Notes: generated by a model from the sequence alone, not told the origin. DNA of 64,000 bases from Bombilactobacillus bombi (GCF_964340835.1 NZ_OZ204251.1); one strand, 5' to 3'. Counted from the first letter of the stretch, positions 41,911-52,511 are shown. A program made the numbers and translations.

Positions 41911-42216
41911 TTAATTCATACTAGTTAATTCCTCAAACCGGTTGGAAAATCCTTGATCTGTGATAGCAATTGTTTTACGAGGACGGCCTATAGCTTGGCT
42001 TAGTTCTAATTGAGAAAATTCATCGGTAAACGGTAAATCATGCTTCTCAACTGCAAATTTTAATTCTTTCTTCGAAGCCGCACTAAGGTCACTGGCTAAA
42101 AATACAAATTGTGCTTGTTGCTGCTTAATAGCCTGTAATACTAAATCTTGTCCACTCACAAGTCTTCTTGATTTATATGCCATTCCTAATAGATTCAAAA
42201 CTTGTTGCCTATTCAA
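41911..42216 (-). CDS. ylxQ: YlxQ-like L7Ae-family ribosomal protein
   Basis: This 101-residue RNA-binding protein of the L7Ae/L30e/Gadd45 fold is found in the Bacillota nusA-infB operon. Family motifs are LNLLGMAYKSRRLVSGQD and VFLASDLSAASKKEL. The start is TTG at 42216, overlapping the ylxR stop (TTGA). The exact RNA target is not established. It lies 13 bp before infB. Confidence 0.92.
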   Translation of the reverse strand: MNRQQVLNLLGMAYKSRRLVSGQDLVLQAIKQQQAQFVFLASDLSAASKKELKFAVEKHDLPFTDEFSQLELSQAIGRPRKTIAITDQGFSNRFEELTSMN

Positions 42217-42521
42217 TGTTTTGTACCTAATTCGCCAAACAAATCCAATCGTGCTCTTTGGTGATCAACATAATCATATAATTCCTGATAAAATTCGTCA
42301 CTTAAGTTAGTTTGTAAAACTCGATCTAAGGTTTTCTTATTAGCTGCTTGCTTAACTGCAACAGGATCAAGTCCAACATAAGCTCCACGTCCAGGCTTTT
42401 TGCCTGTAGGATCCAAAGTGACTTCGCCGTCTTTATTGCGTACAATTCGAACTAATAAGCGTTTTGGTTCCATCTCATTAGTTAAAACATTCTTGCGCAT
42501 AGGGACTTTACGTTGTTTCAA
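42213..42521 (-). CDS. ylxR: YlxR family RNA-binding protein (DUF448)
   Basis: This 102-residue basic protein of the YlxR/RnpM family has the signature KVPMRKNVLTNEMEPKRLLVR and PGRGAYV. Members have been reported as nucleoid-associated or RNA-binding regulators, including modulation of RNase P. The start is TTG at 42521 with AGGTGGTGG upstream. It lies between nusA and ylxQ with a 4-base overlap to the latter. Confidence 0.93.
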   Translation of the reverse strand: MKQRKVPMRKNVLTNEMEPKRLLVRIVRNKDGEVTLDPTGKKPGRGAYVGLDPVAVKQAANKKTLDRVLQTNLSDEFYQELYDYVDHQRARLDLFGELGTKH

Positions 42522-42551
42522 ATCAAACCACCACCTTAAAATAAATGCACT

Positions 42552-43664
42552 CTAATGATTATCAATAACTTCCGAGTTATCAGATTCATCGTTATCATCA
42601 ACATCAGTTGATGCGTCATCAACGAATTCAACTTCTGATTCAGGCTTAATATCAATTTTAAAACTGGTTAATTTAGCTGCTAAGCGAGCATTTTGACCTT
42701 TTTTACCAATGGCTAAAGATAAATGATAGTCTGGCACAATAACAATACAAGACTTAGGATTATTTTCATCATCAAATTGAACTGCAATTACTTCAGCAGG
42801 ATTCAAGGCATTGGCAATAAAATCAGAAGGATCCTCTTCATATTTGACAACGTCAATATTCTCACCATGCAATTCATCAACGACTGTTTGTACACGCTGC
42901 CCCCGTGGACCAACCGTTGTTCCAACCGGATCCACATTCGGATTTTCCGAACGAACAGCAATCTTAGTCCGATCACCAGCTTCTCTAGCGATTGAAACTA
43001 TCTCTACAGTACCATCATAAATCTCAGGCACTTCTTGTTCAAATAGTCTCTTAACTAAACCCGGATGAGTTCTGGAGACAAAGATTTGTGGACCTTTAGT
43101 TGTATTTTCTACTTTGGAAACGTAAACTTTCAAACGATCCTGTGGCTGATAAGATTCATTAGGTAATTGATCTGAGCGCCCCATGACTGCTTCTACACGT
43201 CCTAAATTAATGTAAACAAATCGATTATCTCGTCGTTGGACAACACCTTGAATGACTTCATCTTGATATTGACTATATTCATTATAAATATTGTTACGTT
43301 CAGCCTCACGAACCCGCTGCATAACTACTTGCTTAGCTGTTTGTGCTGCAATACGACCAAAGTTACTAGGCGTAACTTCAAAATTGATGTGATCTCCTAG
43401 TTCATAACCACGATTAATTTGTTCTGCATCTTCCAGACTAATTTCTAGACGTTCATCAGCAACTTCTTCTACAACTTCTTTTACAGTATAAACGTGAAAA
43501 TCTCCAGTTTTTTCATTAAAGCTAACATCAACATTTTGAGCTTGCCCAAAATTACGTTTATAAGCAGATACTAATGCAGCTTCCATTGCTTCAATAATAA
43601 CATTTTTGTCGATGCCTTTCTCTTCTTGTAAAGCTGATAATGCATCAACTAATTCTTTGCTCAT
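42552..43664 (-). CDS. nusA: transcription termination/antitermination factor NusA
   Basis: NusA binds RNA polymerase and nascent RNA and modulates pausing and termination. The 370-residue protein has the N-terminal polymerase-binding domain (MSKELVDALSALQEEKGI), an S1 domain and two KH domains (NPVGTTVGPRG-like VGPRGQRVQTVVDEL and IGKKGQNARLAAKLT). It ends in a short acidic tail. Bacillota NusA lacks the acidic repeats of E. coli NusA, as here. It follows rimP by 18 bp. Confidence 0.97.
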   Translation of the reverse strand: MSKELVDALSALQEEKGIDKNVIIEAMEAALVSAYKRNFGQAQNVDVSFNEKTGDFHVYTVKEVVEEVADERLEISLEDAEQINRGYELGDHINFEVTPSNFGRIAAQTAKQVVMQRVREAERNNIYNEYSQYQDEVIQGVVQRRDNRFVYINLGRVEAVMGRSDQLPNESYQPQDRLKVYVSKVENTTKGPQIFVSRTHPGLVKRLFEQEVPEIYDGTVEIVSIAREAGDRTKIAVRSENPNVDPVGTTVGPRGQRVQTVVDELHGENIDVVKYEEDPSDFIANALNPAEVIAVQFDDENNPKSCIVIVPDYHLSLAIGKKGQNARLAAKLTSFKIDIKPESEVEFVDDASTDVDDNDESDNSEVIDNH

Positions 43665-43682
43665 TATGTTATCCCCTAACTT

Positions 43683-44156
43683 TTAAAATTCAATTGCCAA
43701 ACGCATTGCAGCTATATTTTTTCGCAAAATTTTAATTTTTTGCCGCCGTGTTTTATTCTTATATTCTAAATTAAGATATTCAGCATCATAATCTAATAAC
43801 GTACCTTCAAAAATTTTTTGATTATTTTGTTTTTGATATAGACTAACGTGAATATATTGACCAATCGCCATTTTTAAATCTGACTCAGTTTTTAAAGGTC
43901 GTTCTGCTCCCGGAGAAGATACCTCCAAAAAATAGGCATTGTCAATTAAATCAGGTTCGGTGGCATCCAATTTATCACTAAGTTCTTGATTAATCAATGC
44001 ACATTCTTCAATATCGATTCCGCCTGGTTTATCGATATAAAGCCGTAAATACCAACTGGGCCCTTCCTTAACGTATTCAATATCTACTAAATAAAATCCA
44101 TGACTTTCCAGAAGCGGTTGTGCTAATTTTTTAATTGTATCTGTGACTGCTTCCAA
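43683..44156 (-). CDS. rimP: ribosome maturation factor RimP
   Basis: RimP is needed for 30S maturation. The 157-residue protein has family motifs LLESHGFYLVDIEYVKEG, LRLYIDKPGGIDIEEC and FLEVSSPGAERPL. The start is TTG at 44156 after AAGGAGTG. It is the first gene of the rimP-nusA-ylxR-ylxQ-infB-rbfA operon. A promoter must lie in the ~70 bases between it and the polC terminator. Confidence 0.96.
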   Translation of the reverse strand: MEAVTDTIKKLAQPLLESHGFYLVDIEYVKEGPSWYLRLYIDKPGGIDIEECALINQELSDKLDATEPDLIDNAYFLEVSSPGAERPLKTESDLKMAIGQYIHVSLYQKQNNQKIFEGTLLDYDAEYLNLEYKNKTRRQKIKILRKNIAAMRLAIEF

Positions 44157-44240
44157 GTAAACACTCCTTATTATAAAAATTTAATTTTTAGTATTAATTA
44201 TCATATATATCAGCAACTCATAAGACCGTTGCTCTGCAAT

Positions 44241-44268
44241 AAAAAGAGTGAGCATTCCTGCTCACTCG
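44241..44268 (-). terminator. polC terminator
   Basis: Perfect 9-bp arms GAGTGAGCA and TGCTCACTC have a TTCC loop. On minus they are followed by TTTTTA, 63 bases after the polC stop. Confidence 0.85.
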
Positions 44269-44330
44269 TCATGTGAAATCAACTTATAGCTTAGTATATA
44301 ACTTACCAGTAACTTTTTCAAGGAATTACA

Positions 44331-47300
44331 CTAAAATAAGGATAGTTGATTTTCATCAGGCAATTGATCAATTACTTTGTTTTGCGTCAAATAATCGATA
44401 ATTGTTTTGGAAACTTTACCTCTTTTAGACAAATCTTCTTTGGATAAAAACGGCTGCTCCTCTCGGGCTGCGACTATTTGTTTGGCAACATTTAGGCCCA
44501 AACTAGGCACAGCTATAAATGGTGCCAGTAGAGTATGTTCATCAATAATTTTAAAATTAGTCGCATCTGACTTTTCAATATCTACCATTTTGATTTTGAT
44601 GCCCCGCGCTAAACATTCATTAGCTACTTCTAACACCGTTAAGAGATTTTTATCTTTAGTACTTGCATCCATTCCTTGTTCATTGATTGCTTTCATTGCA
44701 GCTTCCACAGCATTTTTTCCCTGTGCCATTGCTTGAAGATCAAACATATCACAACGCACCGAAAAATAAGCACAATAATAAATAATTGGAAAATGAACTT
44801 TGAAATAAGCAATTCGCAAAGCCATAATAATATAGGCGGTAGCGTGAGCTTTCGGAAACATATATTTAATTTTAAGACAAGAATCAATATACCAATCAGG
44901 AACATTTTTATTTGCACGCATTTCATCTTGCCATTCATCAGGAATACCGCGACCTTTACGAACATGTTCCATAATTTGAAAGGCCATTTGCGGTTCCATT
45001 CCCCAATGAATTAAGTCCATCATGATATTATCTCGACACCCAATAACATCTTTTAAAGTGACAATGCCTTGTTGGATATATTCTTCCGCATTGCCCAACC
45101 AAACATCCGTTCCATGCGAAAGTCCAGAAATTTGCAGTAATTCAGCAAAAGTGGTTGGGTGCGTTTCTTCTAACATTCCCCGGACAAAGCGCGTTCCAAA
45201 TTCTGGAATACCCAAAGTCCCCATTTTAGAACCAATTTCTTCTGGTGTAACACCCAAAGATTCCGTTCCAGAGAATAATTTCATCACTCCAGGATCATCA
45301 GTAGGAATAGTTTGTGGATCAATACCTGATAAATCTTGGAGCATCCGAATCATTGTGGGATCATCATGGCCCAAAATATCAAGTTTTAAAATATTATCAT
45401 GAATTGAATGAAAATCAAAATGAGTTGTTTTCCAAGCAGCCGTTTGATCATCTGCAGGATATTGGATGGGTGTAAAGTCATAAATATCCATATCATCGGG
45501 TACAACAATAATTCCTGCTGGATGTTGGCCAGTTGTTCGCTTAACTCCAGTTGAGCCCGCAGCTAGGCGGTCTTTTTCCGCACCTCTAAATTTTTGATCA
45601 GTCAATTCTTCATAATTGCTCACATAACCATAAGCAGTCCGATCTGCTACTGTACCAATGGTACCAGCCCGAAAAACATGATCTTCTCCAAACAATACCT
45701 TAGTATAATTATGAGCTACTGGCTGATAGTCACCTGAAAAGTTTAAATCAATATCTGGAACTTTATCTCCTTTAAAACCTAAAAAAGTTTCGAAAGGTAT
45801 ATCTTGACCATCTTTTTTCAGTGATGCACCGCATTGCGGACAGGATTTATCAGGCAAATCATAGCCCGAACCAATTTCACCTTTTGTAAAAAATTCTGTA
45901 TAGTGACAATCGGGACAGCGATAATGTGGTGGTAACGGATTAACTTCAGTTATTCCAGTCATTGTTGCTACTAAACTTGAACCGACAGAACCTCTGGAAC
46001 CAACCAAATAACCATCTTTATTACTTTTATGGACTAAACGTTGTGCAATTAAATAAATGACCGCAAAACCATTCCCAATAATACTTTTTAATTCTTTATC
46101 TAATCTAGCCTGGACAATTTCTGGTAATGGATTTCCATATAATTCTTGTGCCTTATTATAAGTTAAATCTTGAATTTCTTGTTCAGCACCAGGCATTTTA
46201 GGTGTGTAGAGCCGATCTTTAACAGGAGTAATGTCATCATCAACCCAGTCAGCTACTGTATGGGTATTATCAACTACTACTTTTTGAGCTTGTTGTTCAC
46301 CTAACCAACTAAAAGCAGCTAACATTTCAGGAGTCGTCTTAAAATTAGCCAATGGTAATTTTTGGCGGGCTAAAGGATTGCTCTTAACTGCTTTGACAAT
46401 AATATCACGATAAACAGCATCCTTGGCTTCTAGATAATGAACATCACCACTAGCTACAACTGGTTTATCTAAATCTTCACCTAATTTGACAATATTGCCC
46501 AAGATTTCTTGCAGTGATTTTTCATCAGCTACCATATTGGAATCTAATAAGGGCTGATAAATATCAGGTGGCATAATTTCTAAATAATCATAATATTGCG
46601 CTTTTTGGTAGGCTTCATCGTATCCCTTTTGCATCATAGCGGTAAAAACTTCACCAGAACTACAAGCTGAACCTACCACAATGCCTTTACGATATTTATT
46701 CAAAATATTGCGCGGTACACGCGGAGTTCGATAATAATATTCTGTCATTGAAATAGAAACAATTTTAAATAAATTCTTCAATCCAGCTTGAGTTGTAGCC
46801 AGTAGTGTTGCGTGATAAGGTCGTGCTTGCTTATATGCTTCCTGGCCACCAATGTGTTCATTTAATTGTTGAACATTGGTAGTTTGAAAACGATTTTGCA
46901 TTTCTTCTAATAATTTGTACATCAAATATCCAGTTGTTAACGCATCCGAGTTAGCGCGGTGATGATGCTCTAATTGGATAGAATAACGTTTAGCTAAACT
47001 ATCTAACTTATGATTACGATATTCGGAATGTAAAGTCCGGGACATTTCTAGGGTGTCAATTACCGGAACATTAACACTAGGTTGACCATTACGATGTAAA
47101 GCTGCATTTAAAAAACCAATATCAAATGTAACATTATGCCCTACTAAAATATCATCGCCCACAAATTTTTGAAATTTTTCCAGAGCTTGGGCTTCACTAT
47201 TGCTTCCTTTGACCATTTCATCAGTAATCGAAGTCAAATTAATCGTAGTTGCAGATAAGGGATGGCCCGGGTCAATAAATTCATCAAATTCACCAACCAC

Positions 47301-48641
47301 TTTGCCATCTTTCATTTTGGTTGCGGCTAATTCAATAATAGAATCATAGACCGCTGATAAACCAGTAGTTTCAACATCAAAAATTACATATTCGGCAGCA
47401 CTTAATTCTTGATCTCGCAAATTATAGGCAATTGGCTCACCTTCATCTACTAAGTTGACCTCAACGCCATAAATTATTTTGATACCATATTTTTCACCAG
47501 CACTATGAGCATCAGGGAAGGCTTGCGCAGTCGAATGATCTGTAATGGCAATGGCTGGTTGGCCCCATTCGGCTGCTTGTTTCACGATATCCTTAGTGGA
47601 ACTTACAGCATCCATCTGACTCATATTAGTGTGTACATGTAATTCTATTCGTTTATCAGCAGCAGTATCTTGGCGACCTATCTTTTTAATAATATTTATG
47701 TCATAAGCGTTAATTGTTAACTCATGAGAATAATTGTCTTCTTGTACAGAGCCACGCACTTTTAACCAAACACCTTCATGAAATTCTGCAAAAATATCAT
47801 GGGCATCATTTTGTTTGGAAAACTTTTTGATAACAAATGAGGAAGTATAATCAGTTGCTTCTAAAATCAACAATTGCCGACCGGTTTTTAATTGGCGAAT
47901 TTCAGCCTTGAACACGTAACCTTGAACGACTACTGATTGTTGCTCATCAGTAATTTCTTCCATTGGTATCGTTGAAATTGAATTATCAATTACTTTTCCT
48001 AACACTTTAGTGGCTGATCCAGTGCTATCTGCAGTCGGTTGACTAGCTTTTTTTTGAGCTACTGTGGCTGCCATTTGTTGTTGCTGTTGTTCTTGCTTTT
48101 GCCGTAATTCATTTACCCGTGCTTGAGTATTTGAAGCATCAACTACTACTTTAATTCGAAAAGGCGCAAAACCCAAATCACGATAACTTTTTTCAATATC
48201 ATTCAAATATTTTTGAGTTAAATAGTCACGTAATACATCATTATCAACACTCAAAACCACGTTATTATCAATCAGCTTGGGCCCCTGTTGCTGGGCTAAT
48301 TCTTTCATAACTGAATAATTAGGATTAGTTTGTTCAATAATATATGGCCAATACGCTGTTAAAAGTTGTTGGTCAAAGTGGGAATTAGTGGTAATAATTC
48401 GAAAATCAACATCCTGAATATTATCAAAACTGTGTTTTAACTGGTTGGAAAATACCTGCAAATCAGCAATTGGTACAATCTTTTCAAATTCAAAAATAAA
48501 AGTCCAGCGCTGGGACTCAGTGTGGACTTGAACTTTTTGAATTTTAGCCGTTTTAAATAATGCAGTTGCACCAATTTTTTCGGGTAAGTCAAGCTGAGTT
48601 AAAAGAGTTTGAAATAAAACTTGTTGCTTAGAATCAGTCAA
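44331..48641 (-). CDS. polC: DNA polymerase III alpha subunit, PolC type
   Basis: PolC is the replicative polymerase of low-GC Gram-positives and has its own 3'-5' proofreading. The 1436-residue protein has an N-terminal domain, an OB fold and a PHP domain (ELHVHTNMSQMD near 333) split by the DEDDh exonuclease (VIFDVETTGLS near 419, HHRANSDALTT). The polymerase core has a zinc finger (CPDCHYTEFF, CPQCG) and the catalytic PDIDLNFSGDY. The start is TTG after GAGGTGAT. Two rounds of PolC-typical motifs leave no doubt. It follows proS by 17 bp. Confidence 0.98.
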   Translation of the reverse strand: MTDSKQQVLFQTLLTQLDLPEKIGATALFKTAKIQKVQVHTESQRWTFIFEFEKIVPIADLQVFSNQLKHSFDNIQDVDFRIITTNSHFDQQLLTAYWPYIIEQTNPNYSVMKELAQQQGPKLIDNNVVLSVDNDVLRDYLTQKYLNDIEKSYRDLGFAPFRIKVVVDASNTQARVNELRQKQEQQQQQMAATVAQKKASQPTADSTGSATKVLGKVIDNSISTIPMEEITDEQQSVVVQGYVFKAEIRQLKTGRQLLILEATDYTSSFVIKKFSKQNDAHDIFAEFHEGVWLKVRGSVQEDNYSHELTINAYDINIIKKIGRQDTAADKRIELHVHTNMSQMDAVSSTKDIVKQAAEWGQPAIAITDHSTAQAFPDAHSAGEKYGIKIIYGVEVNLVDEGEPIAYNLRDQELSAAEYVIFDVETTGLSAVYDSIIELAATKMKDGKVVGEFDEFIDPGHPLSATTINLTSITDEMVKGSNSEAQALEKFQKFVGDDILVGHNVTFDIGFLNAALHRNGQPSVNVPVIDTLEMSRTLHSEYRNHKLDSLAKRYSIQLEHHHRANSDALTTGYLMYKLLEEMQNRFQTTNVQQLNEHIGGQEAYKQARPYHATLLATTQAGLKNLFKIVSISMTEYYYRTPRVPRNILNKYRKGIVVGSACSSGEVFTAMMQKGYDEAYQKAQYYDYLEIMPPDIYQPLLDSNMVADEKSLQEILGNIVKLGEDLDKPVVASGDVHYLEAKDAVYRDIIVKAVKSNPLARQKLPLANFKTTPEMLAAFSWLGEQQAQKVVVDNTHTVADWVDDDITPVKDRLYTPKMPGAEQEIQDLTYNKAQELYGNPLPEIVQARLDKELKSIIGNGFAVIYLIAQRLVHKSNKDGYLVGSRGSVGSSLVATMTGITEVNPLPPHYRCPDCHYTEFFTKGEIGSGYDLPDKSCPQCGASLKKDGQDIPFETFLGFKGDKVPDIDLNFSGDYQPVAHNYTKVLFGEDHVFRAGTIGTVADRTAYGYVSNYEELTDQKFRGAEKDRLAAGSTGVKRTTGQHPAGIIVVPDDMDIYDFTPIQYPADDQTAAWKTTHFDFHSIHDNILKLDILGHDDPTMIRMLQDLSGIDPQTIPTDDPGVMKLFSGTESLGVTPEEIGSKMGTLGIPEFGTRFVRGMLEETHPTTFAELLQISGLSHGTDVWLGNAEEYIQQGIVTLKDVIGCRDNIMMDLIHWGMEPQMAFQIMEHVRKGRGIPDEWQDEMRANKNVPDWYIDSCLKIKYMFPKAHATAYIIMALRIAYFKVHFPIIYYCAYFSVRCDMFDLQAMAQGKNAVEAAMKAINEQGMDASTKDKNLLTVLEVANECLARGIKIKMVDIEKSDATNFKIIDEHTLLAPFIAVPSLGLNVAKQIVAAREEQPFLSKEDLSKRGKVSKTIIDYLTQNKVIDQLPDENQLSLF

Positions 48642-48658
48642 ATAATCACCTCAGCAAA

Positions 48659-50365
48659 TTACATATAATTTTTTAACAAAATATTAATTGTATCGACTAA
48701 ATCAGTTTGTGAAACTTCAATAGCCTCATCTTGGTTACGCAACTTCACTTCAACAATATCGTCAGCAGCTTTTTTACCAATTATAATACGTACAGGGATA
48801 CCAAATAAATCAGATTCAGCAAACTTTACTCCCGGACGTTGTTTACGATCATCAACTAGAACGGAAAAACCATGATGAGTTAATGTTTGTTCTACCGCTG
48901 CCGCTAAGTCTTTTTGTTCTTGTTTTTTAGTATTAACAATAATAATATGAGCTTGATATGGGGCTAATTCTAAAGGCCAGATCATTCCATCTTGGTCGTT
49001 GTGCTGTTCAACAATTGCGGACAATAATCGGCTAATACCAATTCCATAGCATCCCATAATAATTGGTTGTGGATGACCATTTTCATCTAAAAAGTCAGCT
49101 TGAAAACTTTGTGAATATTTAGTTCCTAATTTGAAAACATGACCAATTTCAATGCCACGTGTAAATTGTAATGTTCCTTTATTATCGGGTGATAGTTCTC
49201 CCATTTTTACTGTTCTGATATCTGCAAATTGCTCTACTTGATAGTCACGTTCAAAATTGACATTTTCTAAGTGTGTGTCCTGTTGATTAGCTCCACTAAT
49301 AGCGTTACATAAATTACGAACAGATAAATCTGCAATTATAGAAATATCAGATGATAAATTAACAGGACCCATGAATCCAGGAGTACTCTTGAAAATTTGT
49401 GAAATTTCTTCATCAGTAGCTGGTCGAATATCATCAGCGTGTAAAACATTCTTCAGTTTAACTTCATTAACATCGTAATCGCCTCTAATTAAAGCCATAA
49501 CTGGTTTCTCATCTATTATCAAAGCAACACTTTTGATAATTCGTTGAGGTTCAACTTGCAATTGTTCCACCAAAGAGTCGATTGCTGTTACTCCTGGTGT
49601 TGAAATTGACTGTAGAGGTGCAAATTTTTCAGTAGGATTATCTGCGATAATACTGGTAGCCATTTCAATATTGGCAGCATAATCACTCATATCTGAATAA
49701 ACAATTGTATCTTCACCAATTTCCGCAATGGCTGAAAATTCTTTAGAACCATTGCCGCCCATGTCACCTGAATCACCTAAAATAACCCGGTAATCAAGGC
49801 CACAGCGATCATAAATTTTGCGATAAGCTTGTTCCATTTGATCAAATATTTTATCTAAATCATCTGTATTGGAGGTAAATGAATAACCATCATACATGAT
49901 AAACTCGCGTCCGCGTAATAAGCCATAACGTGGCCGATCTTCATCACGATATTTAGTTTGAATTTGATACAACACTTTAGGCATGGTCTTATAAGAATTC
50001 AAGACATCTTTAATTAAATAAGTCATGGTTTCTTCATGTGTCGGTCCTAAAATAAAATCACGCTGATGGCGATCTTTTAATTTAAATAAATTATCACCAT
50101 AAGTAGCATAACGCCCACTTTGCTGCCATAATTCAGCTGGTAATATAGCCGGCATTAATGTTTCCACAGCATCTATCTTTTCCATTTCTTCGCGGACAAT
50201 GCGTTCAATATTTTGTAATACCCGTAAAGCTAGTGGTAAATAAGCATACACTCCTGCAGAAATTTGGCGAATAAATCCTGCCCTTAACATTAATTGATGA
50301 CTCACAGCTTCAGCATCACTCGGGACTTCTTTCAGTGTCGGGATCATGACTTGCGATTGTTTCAT
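48659..50365 (-). CDS. proS: prolyl-tRNA synthetase, bacterial type with editing domain
   Basis: ProS charges tRNA-Pro with proline. The 568-residue protein has class II motifs (LPLALRVLQNIERIVREEM, TKYRDEDRPRYGLLRGREF, GCYGIGISRLL). A YbaK-like insertion domain between motifs 2 and 3 (about 225-395) removes mischarged Ala. Start 50365 has AGGAGGAG; the in-frame ATG at 50383 precedes that site and is rejected. It lies between rseP and polC, the common Bacillota order. Confidence 0.97.
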   Translation of the reverse strand: MKQSQVMIPTLKEVPSDAEAVSHQLMLRAGFIRQISAGVYAYLPLALRVLQNIERIVREEMEKIDAVETLMPAILPAELWQQSGRYATYGDNLFKLKDRHQRDFILGPTHEETMTYLIKDVLNSYKTMPKVLYQIQTKYRDEDRPRYGLLRGREFIMYDGYSFTSNTDDLDKIFDQMEQAYRKIYDRCGLDYRVILGDSGDMGGNGSKEFSAIAEIGEDTIVYSDMSDYAANIEMATSIIADNPTEKFAPLQSISTPGVTAIDSLVEQLQVEPQRIIKSVALIIDEKPVMALIRGDYDVNEVKLKNVLHADDIRPATDEEISQIFKSTPGFMGPVNLSSDISIIADLSVRNLCNAISGANQQDTHLENVNFERDYQVEQFADIRTVKMGELSPDNKGTLQFTRGIEIGHVFKLGTKYSQSFQADFLDENGHPQPIIMGCYGIGISRLLSAIVEQHNDQDGMIWPLELAPYQAHIIIVNTKKQEQKDLAAAVEQTLTHHGFSVLVDDRKQRPGVKFAESDLFGIPVRIIIGKKAADDIVEVKLRNQDEAIEVSQTDLVDTINILLKNYM

Positions 50366-50392
50366 CTCAAAACTCCTCCTCAAAACCTATCT

Positions 50393-51664
50393 TTATTTAA
50401 TAAAAAATCTTGTAATATCATTCCAAGTGACAGCAACCATAAGCATAACTAAAAATGCTACACCAATTAAATTGATAATTATTTCTGTCTTTTGGGAAAC
50501 CGGCTTCCGCCGAATAGCTTCAATGATATTAAGCAATAATTTACCACCATCTAAAGCTGGTATGGGTAATAAATTCATAATTCCTAAATTAATAGACAAC
50601 CACGCAATAAATACAATAACCTGCTTATATCCCATAGCTGCTACCTGTGAAGTTTGGGAATATATAGCCACTGGACCACCTAATTGATTAATATTAAAGC
50701 CACCAGTAATCATCTGCTTCAAAGCATTAAAAATTATCCCCATTGAACTAAAGGCGGAAACAAAACCAGATTTCAAAGTAGGACCAAACCGATGGTCTCG
50801 TTGAGGCATAATCCCAATTTGTCCAATAACTTCTTTACCATTTTTCACTGCTTTAGGATGAACTGTCACTTGTACAATCTTATGATTGGCCTTCTGAACA
50901 GTTAAAGGTGTTGCTTTTTTAGGTCTTTTAGCAATTTCTTGAGCTAATTGTTCCCAGTTATTGACTTTTTGATTGCCTACTCGGGTAATTTGATCTCCCG
51001 CTTGTAAATGAACAGCAGCAGCGGGCGAATTGGGTTGAATTTCGCCTAATTTGTTGCCAGAACTTAAGGGACCACCGATCAAAAAGGCACTAATAATATA
51101 AACAATAATTCCAAATATCAAATTATTAAAAGGCCCAGCAAAGTTAGTTAAAAAGCGATTCAATAAACTAGCTGAATTAAATTGTACATCTTGTGGTGCA
51201 ATTTGCATTTCAGTTCCTGTTTCATCAACAATAGTAGCATCATGATGAACTGCATATCGGTGTAAAGTCTGCTCATCGCCACTAACATAGCCTTCAATAT
51301 AGAGATCTTTTTGTAAATCACTTTGGGAAACTTGTAATGGAATTAAATCGGCATCATTGGTTTGTTGTGAATTATCAATTTTAATGACTTGCTCATCAGC
51401 ATTAAGCTTTAAACCGATAATAGTACCAGGCTTTAATTCTTCATCGTCATCTTCTGCACCTGCAAGCATGACATACCCACCTAGGGGTAATAATCGAATA
51501 GTGTAAAGAGTATGATTTTTGGTATAAGAAACTAATTTGGGACCCATACCGATGGAAAATTGACGCACTAAAATACCGGATTTTTTGGCCAAATAATAAT
51601 GACCAAATTCATGGACAATAACAATCAACCCGAAAACAATAATAAATGTAATTATGGCTATCAA
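50393..51664 (-). CDS. rseP: site-2 intramembrane metalloprotease RseP/RasP
   Basis: This membrane zinc protease cleaves transmembrane segments such as anti-sigma factors and signal-peptide remnants. The 423-residue protein has the zinc motif HEFGH at 18-22 in the first membrane segment and a PDZ domain (about 220-290, IQPNSPAAAVHLQAGDQI). A late NLLPIPALDGG motif supplies the third ligand. The TTG at 51664 preceded by GGAGG is chosen. The longer frame to 51700 overlaps cdsA and places that site inside the gene. It lies in the cdsA-rseP-proS-polC run. Confidence 0.95.
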   Translation of the reverse strand: MIAIITFIIVFGLIVIVHEFGHYYLAKKSGILVRQFSIGMGPKLVSYTKNHTLYTIRLLPLGGYVMLAGAEDDDEELKPGTIIGLKLNADEQVIKIDNSQQTNDADLIPLQVSQSDLQKDLYIEGYVSGDEQTLHRYAVHHDATIVDETGTEMQIAPQDVQFNSASLLNRFLTNFAGPFNNLIFGIIVYIISAFLIGGPLSSGNKLGEIQPNSPAAAVHLQAGDQITRVGNQKVNNWEQLAQEIAKRPKKATPLTVQKANHKIVQVTVHPKAVKNGKEVIGQIGIMPQRDHRFGPTLKSGFVSAFSSMGIIFNALKQMITGGFNINQLGGPVAIYSQTSQVAAMGYKQVIVFIAWLSINLGIMNLLPIPALDGGKLLLNIIEAIRRKPVSQKTEIIINLIGVAFLVMLMVAVTWNDITRFFIK

Positions 51665-51686
51665 AAATCTACCTCCAAAGTTTGTC

Positions 51687-52502
51687 TTAAATAAAACCAA
51701 GGGCGTGGATTAACGGCAAAACGAAAAGCATACTATCAAAACGGTCCAAAATTCCGCCATGTCCTGGCAAAATTTTACCAGAATCTTTGACGCCATAAAA
51801 ACGTTTATAAGCTGATTCCACTAAATCACCAATCTGCCCAGCTACCGAAAGAATAATCGTTAATATAATTAACATTGGAACACTTTGACTCATAGTTGTA
51901 ATATTACGAAATTGATTAAAGCCAATCATATAAATCAACGCAAATATAATGGCAGCTAAAACTCCGCCAATTGAGCCCTCCCAAGTTTTATTGGGACTAA
52001 TTGCTGGATATAATTTATGTTTTCCCAGTTTACGCCCAACTAAGTAAGCGCCACTATCAGTTACCCAAACAATAATCATGCCAAATAATAACAAGGATAG
52101 TCCGCCAGAATCCGAATTGCGAATAGCAGCTAAATAATGAAACCCATTGCCAATATAAAACATTGATAAAATAGTTGTTCCAGCATCTTCAAAGTTATAA
52201 TTGTTTTTAGTAAAGACCATTAAGACTAAGAGTAGCGCAACAAAAACATAGGCTAAATCAAAGCGAGAAAAATCACTTGGCAACCATCTTAAAGCATTTT
52301 CTGGAAGTGATAACAGTAATACCCCAATAGCACCAATAAAAAAATCCAACGAAACAATGATTCGCTTGCGCATTATATAAATTTCTGATAGTCCTACAAT
52401 TGCTAAAACAGAAGCAGTAATATCAATCCATACTCCACCAGCAATAATAATTGGAATAAAAATTGCTAAAGCCACAATAGCTGTAATTACTCTTTTTTTC
52501 AA
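51687..52502 (-). CDS. cdsA: phosphatidate cytidylyltransferase CdsA
   Basis: CdsA makes CDP-diacylglycerol, the precursor of phosphatidylglycerol and cardiolipin. The 271-residue integral membrane protein has about eight hydrophobic segments. The family signature runs through KTWEGSIGG and SVAGQIGDLVESAYKR, then KDSGKILPGHGGILDRFDS. The start is TTG at 52502 with GAGG. It follows uppS by 9 bp and precedes rseP by 22 bp. Confidence 0.96.
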   Translation of the reverse strand: MKKRVITAIVALAIFIPIIIAGGVWIDITASVLAIVGLSEIYIMRKRIIVSLDFFIGAIGVLLLSLPENALRWLPSDFSRFDLAYVFVALLLVLMVFTKNNYNFEDAGTTILSMFYIGNGFHYLAAIRNSDSGGLSLLLFGMIIVWVTDSGAYLVGRKLGKHKLYPAISPNKTWEGSIGGVLAAIIFALIYMIGFNQFRNITTMSQSVPMLIILTIILSVAGQIGDLVESAYKRFYGVKDSGKILPGHGGILDRFDSMLFVLPLIHALGFI

Positions 52503-52511
52503 TATTTTACC

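Noticed and set aside
44376..45402. Plus-strand frames opposite polC
   Set aside because: They are shadows of polC codon usage with no ribosome sites or family motifs.
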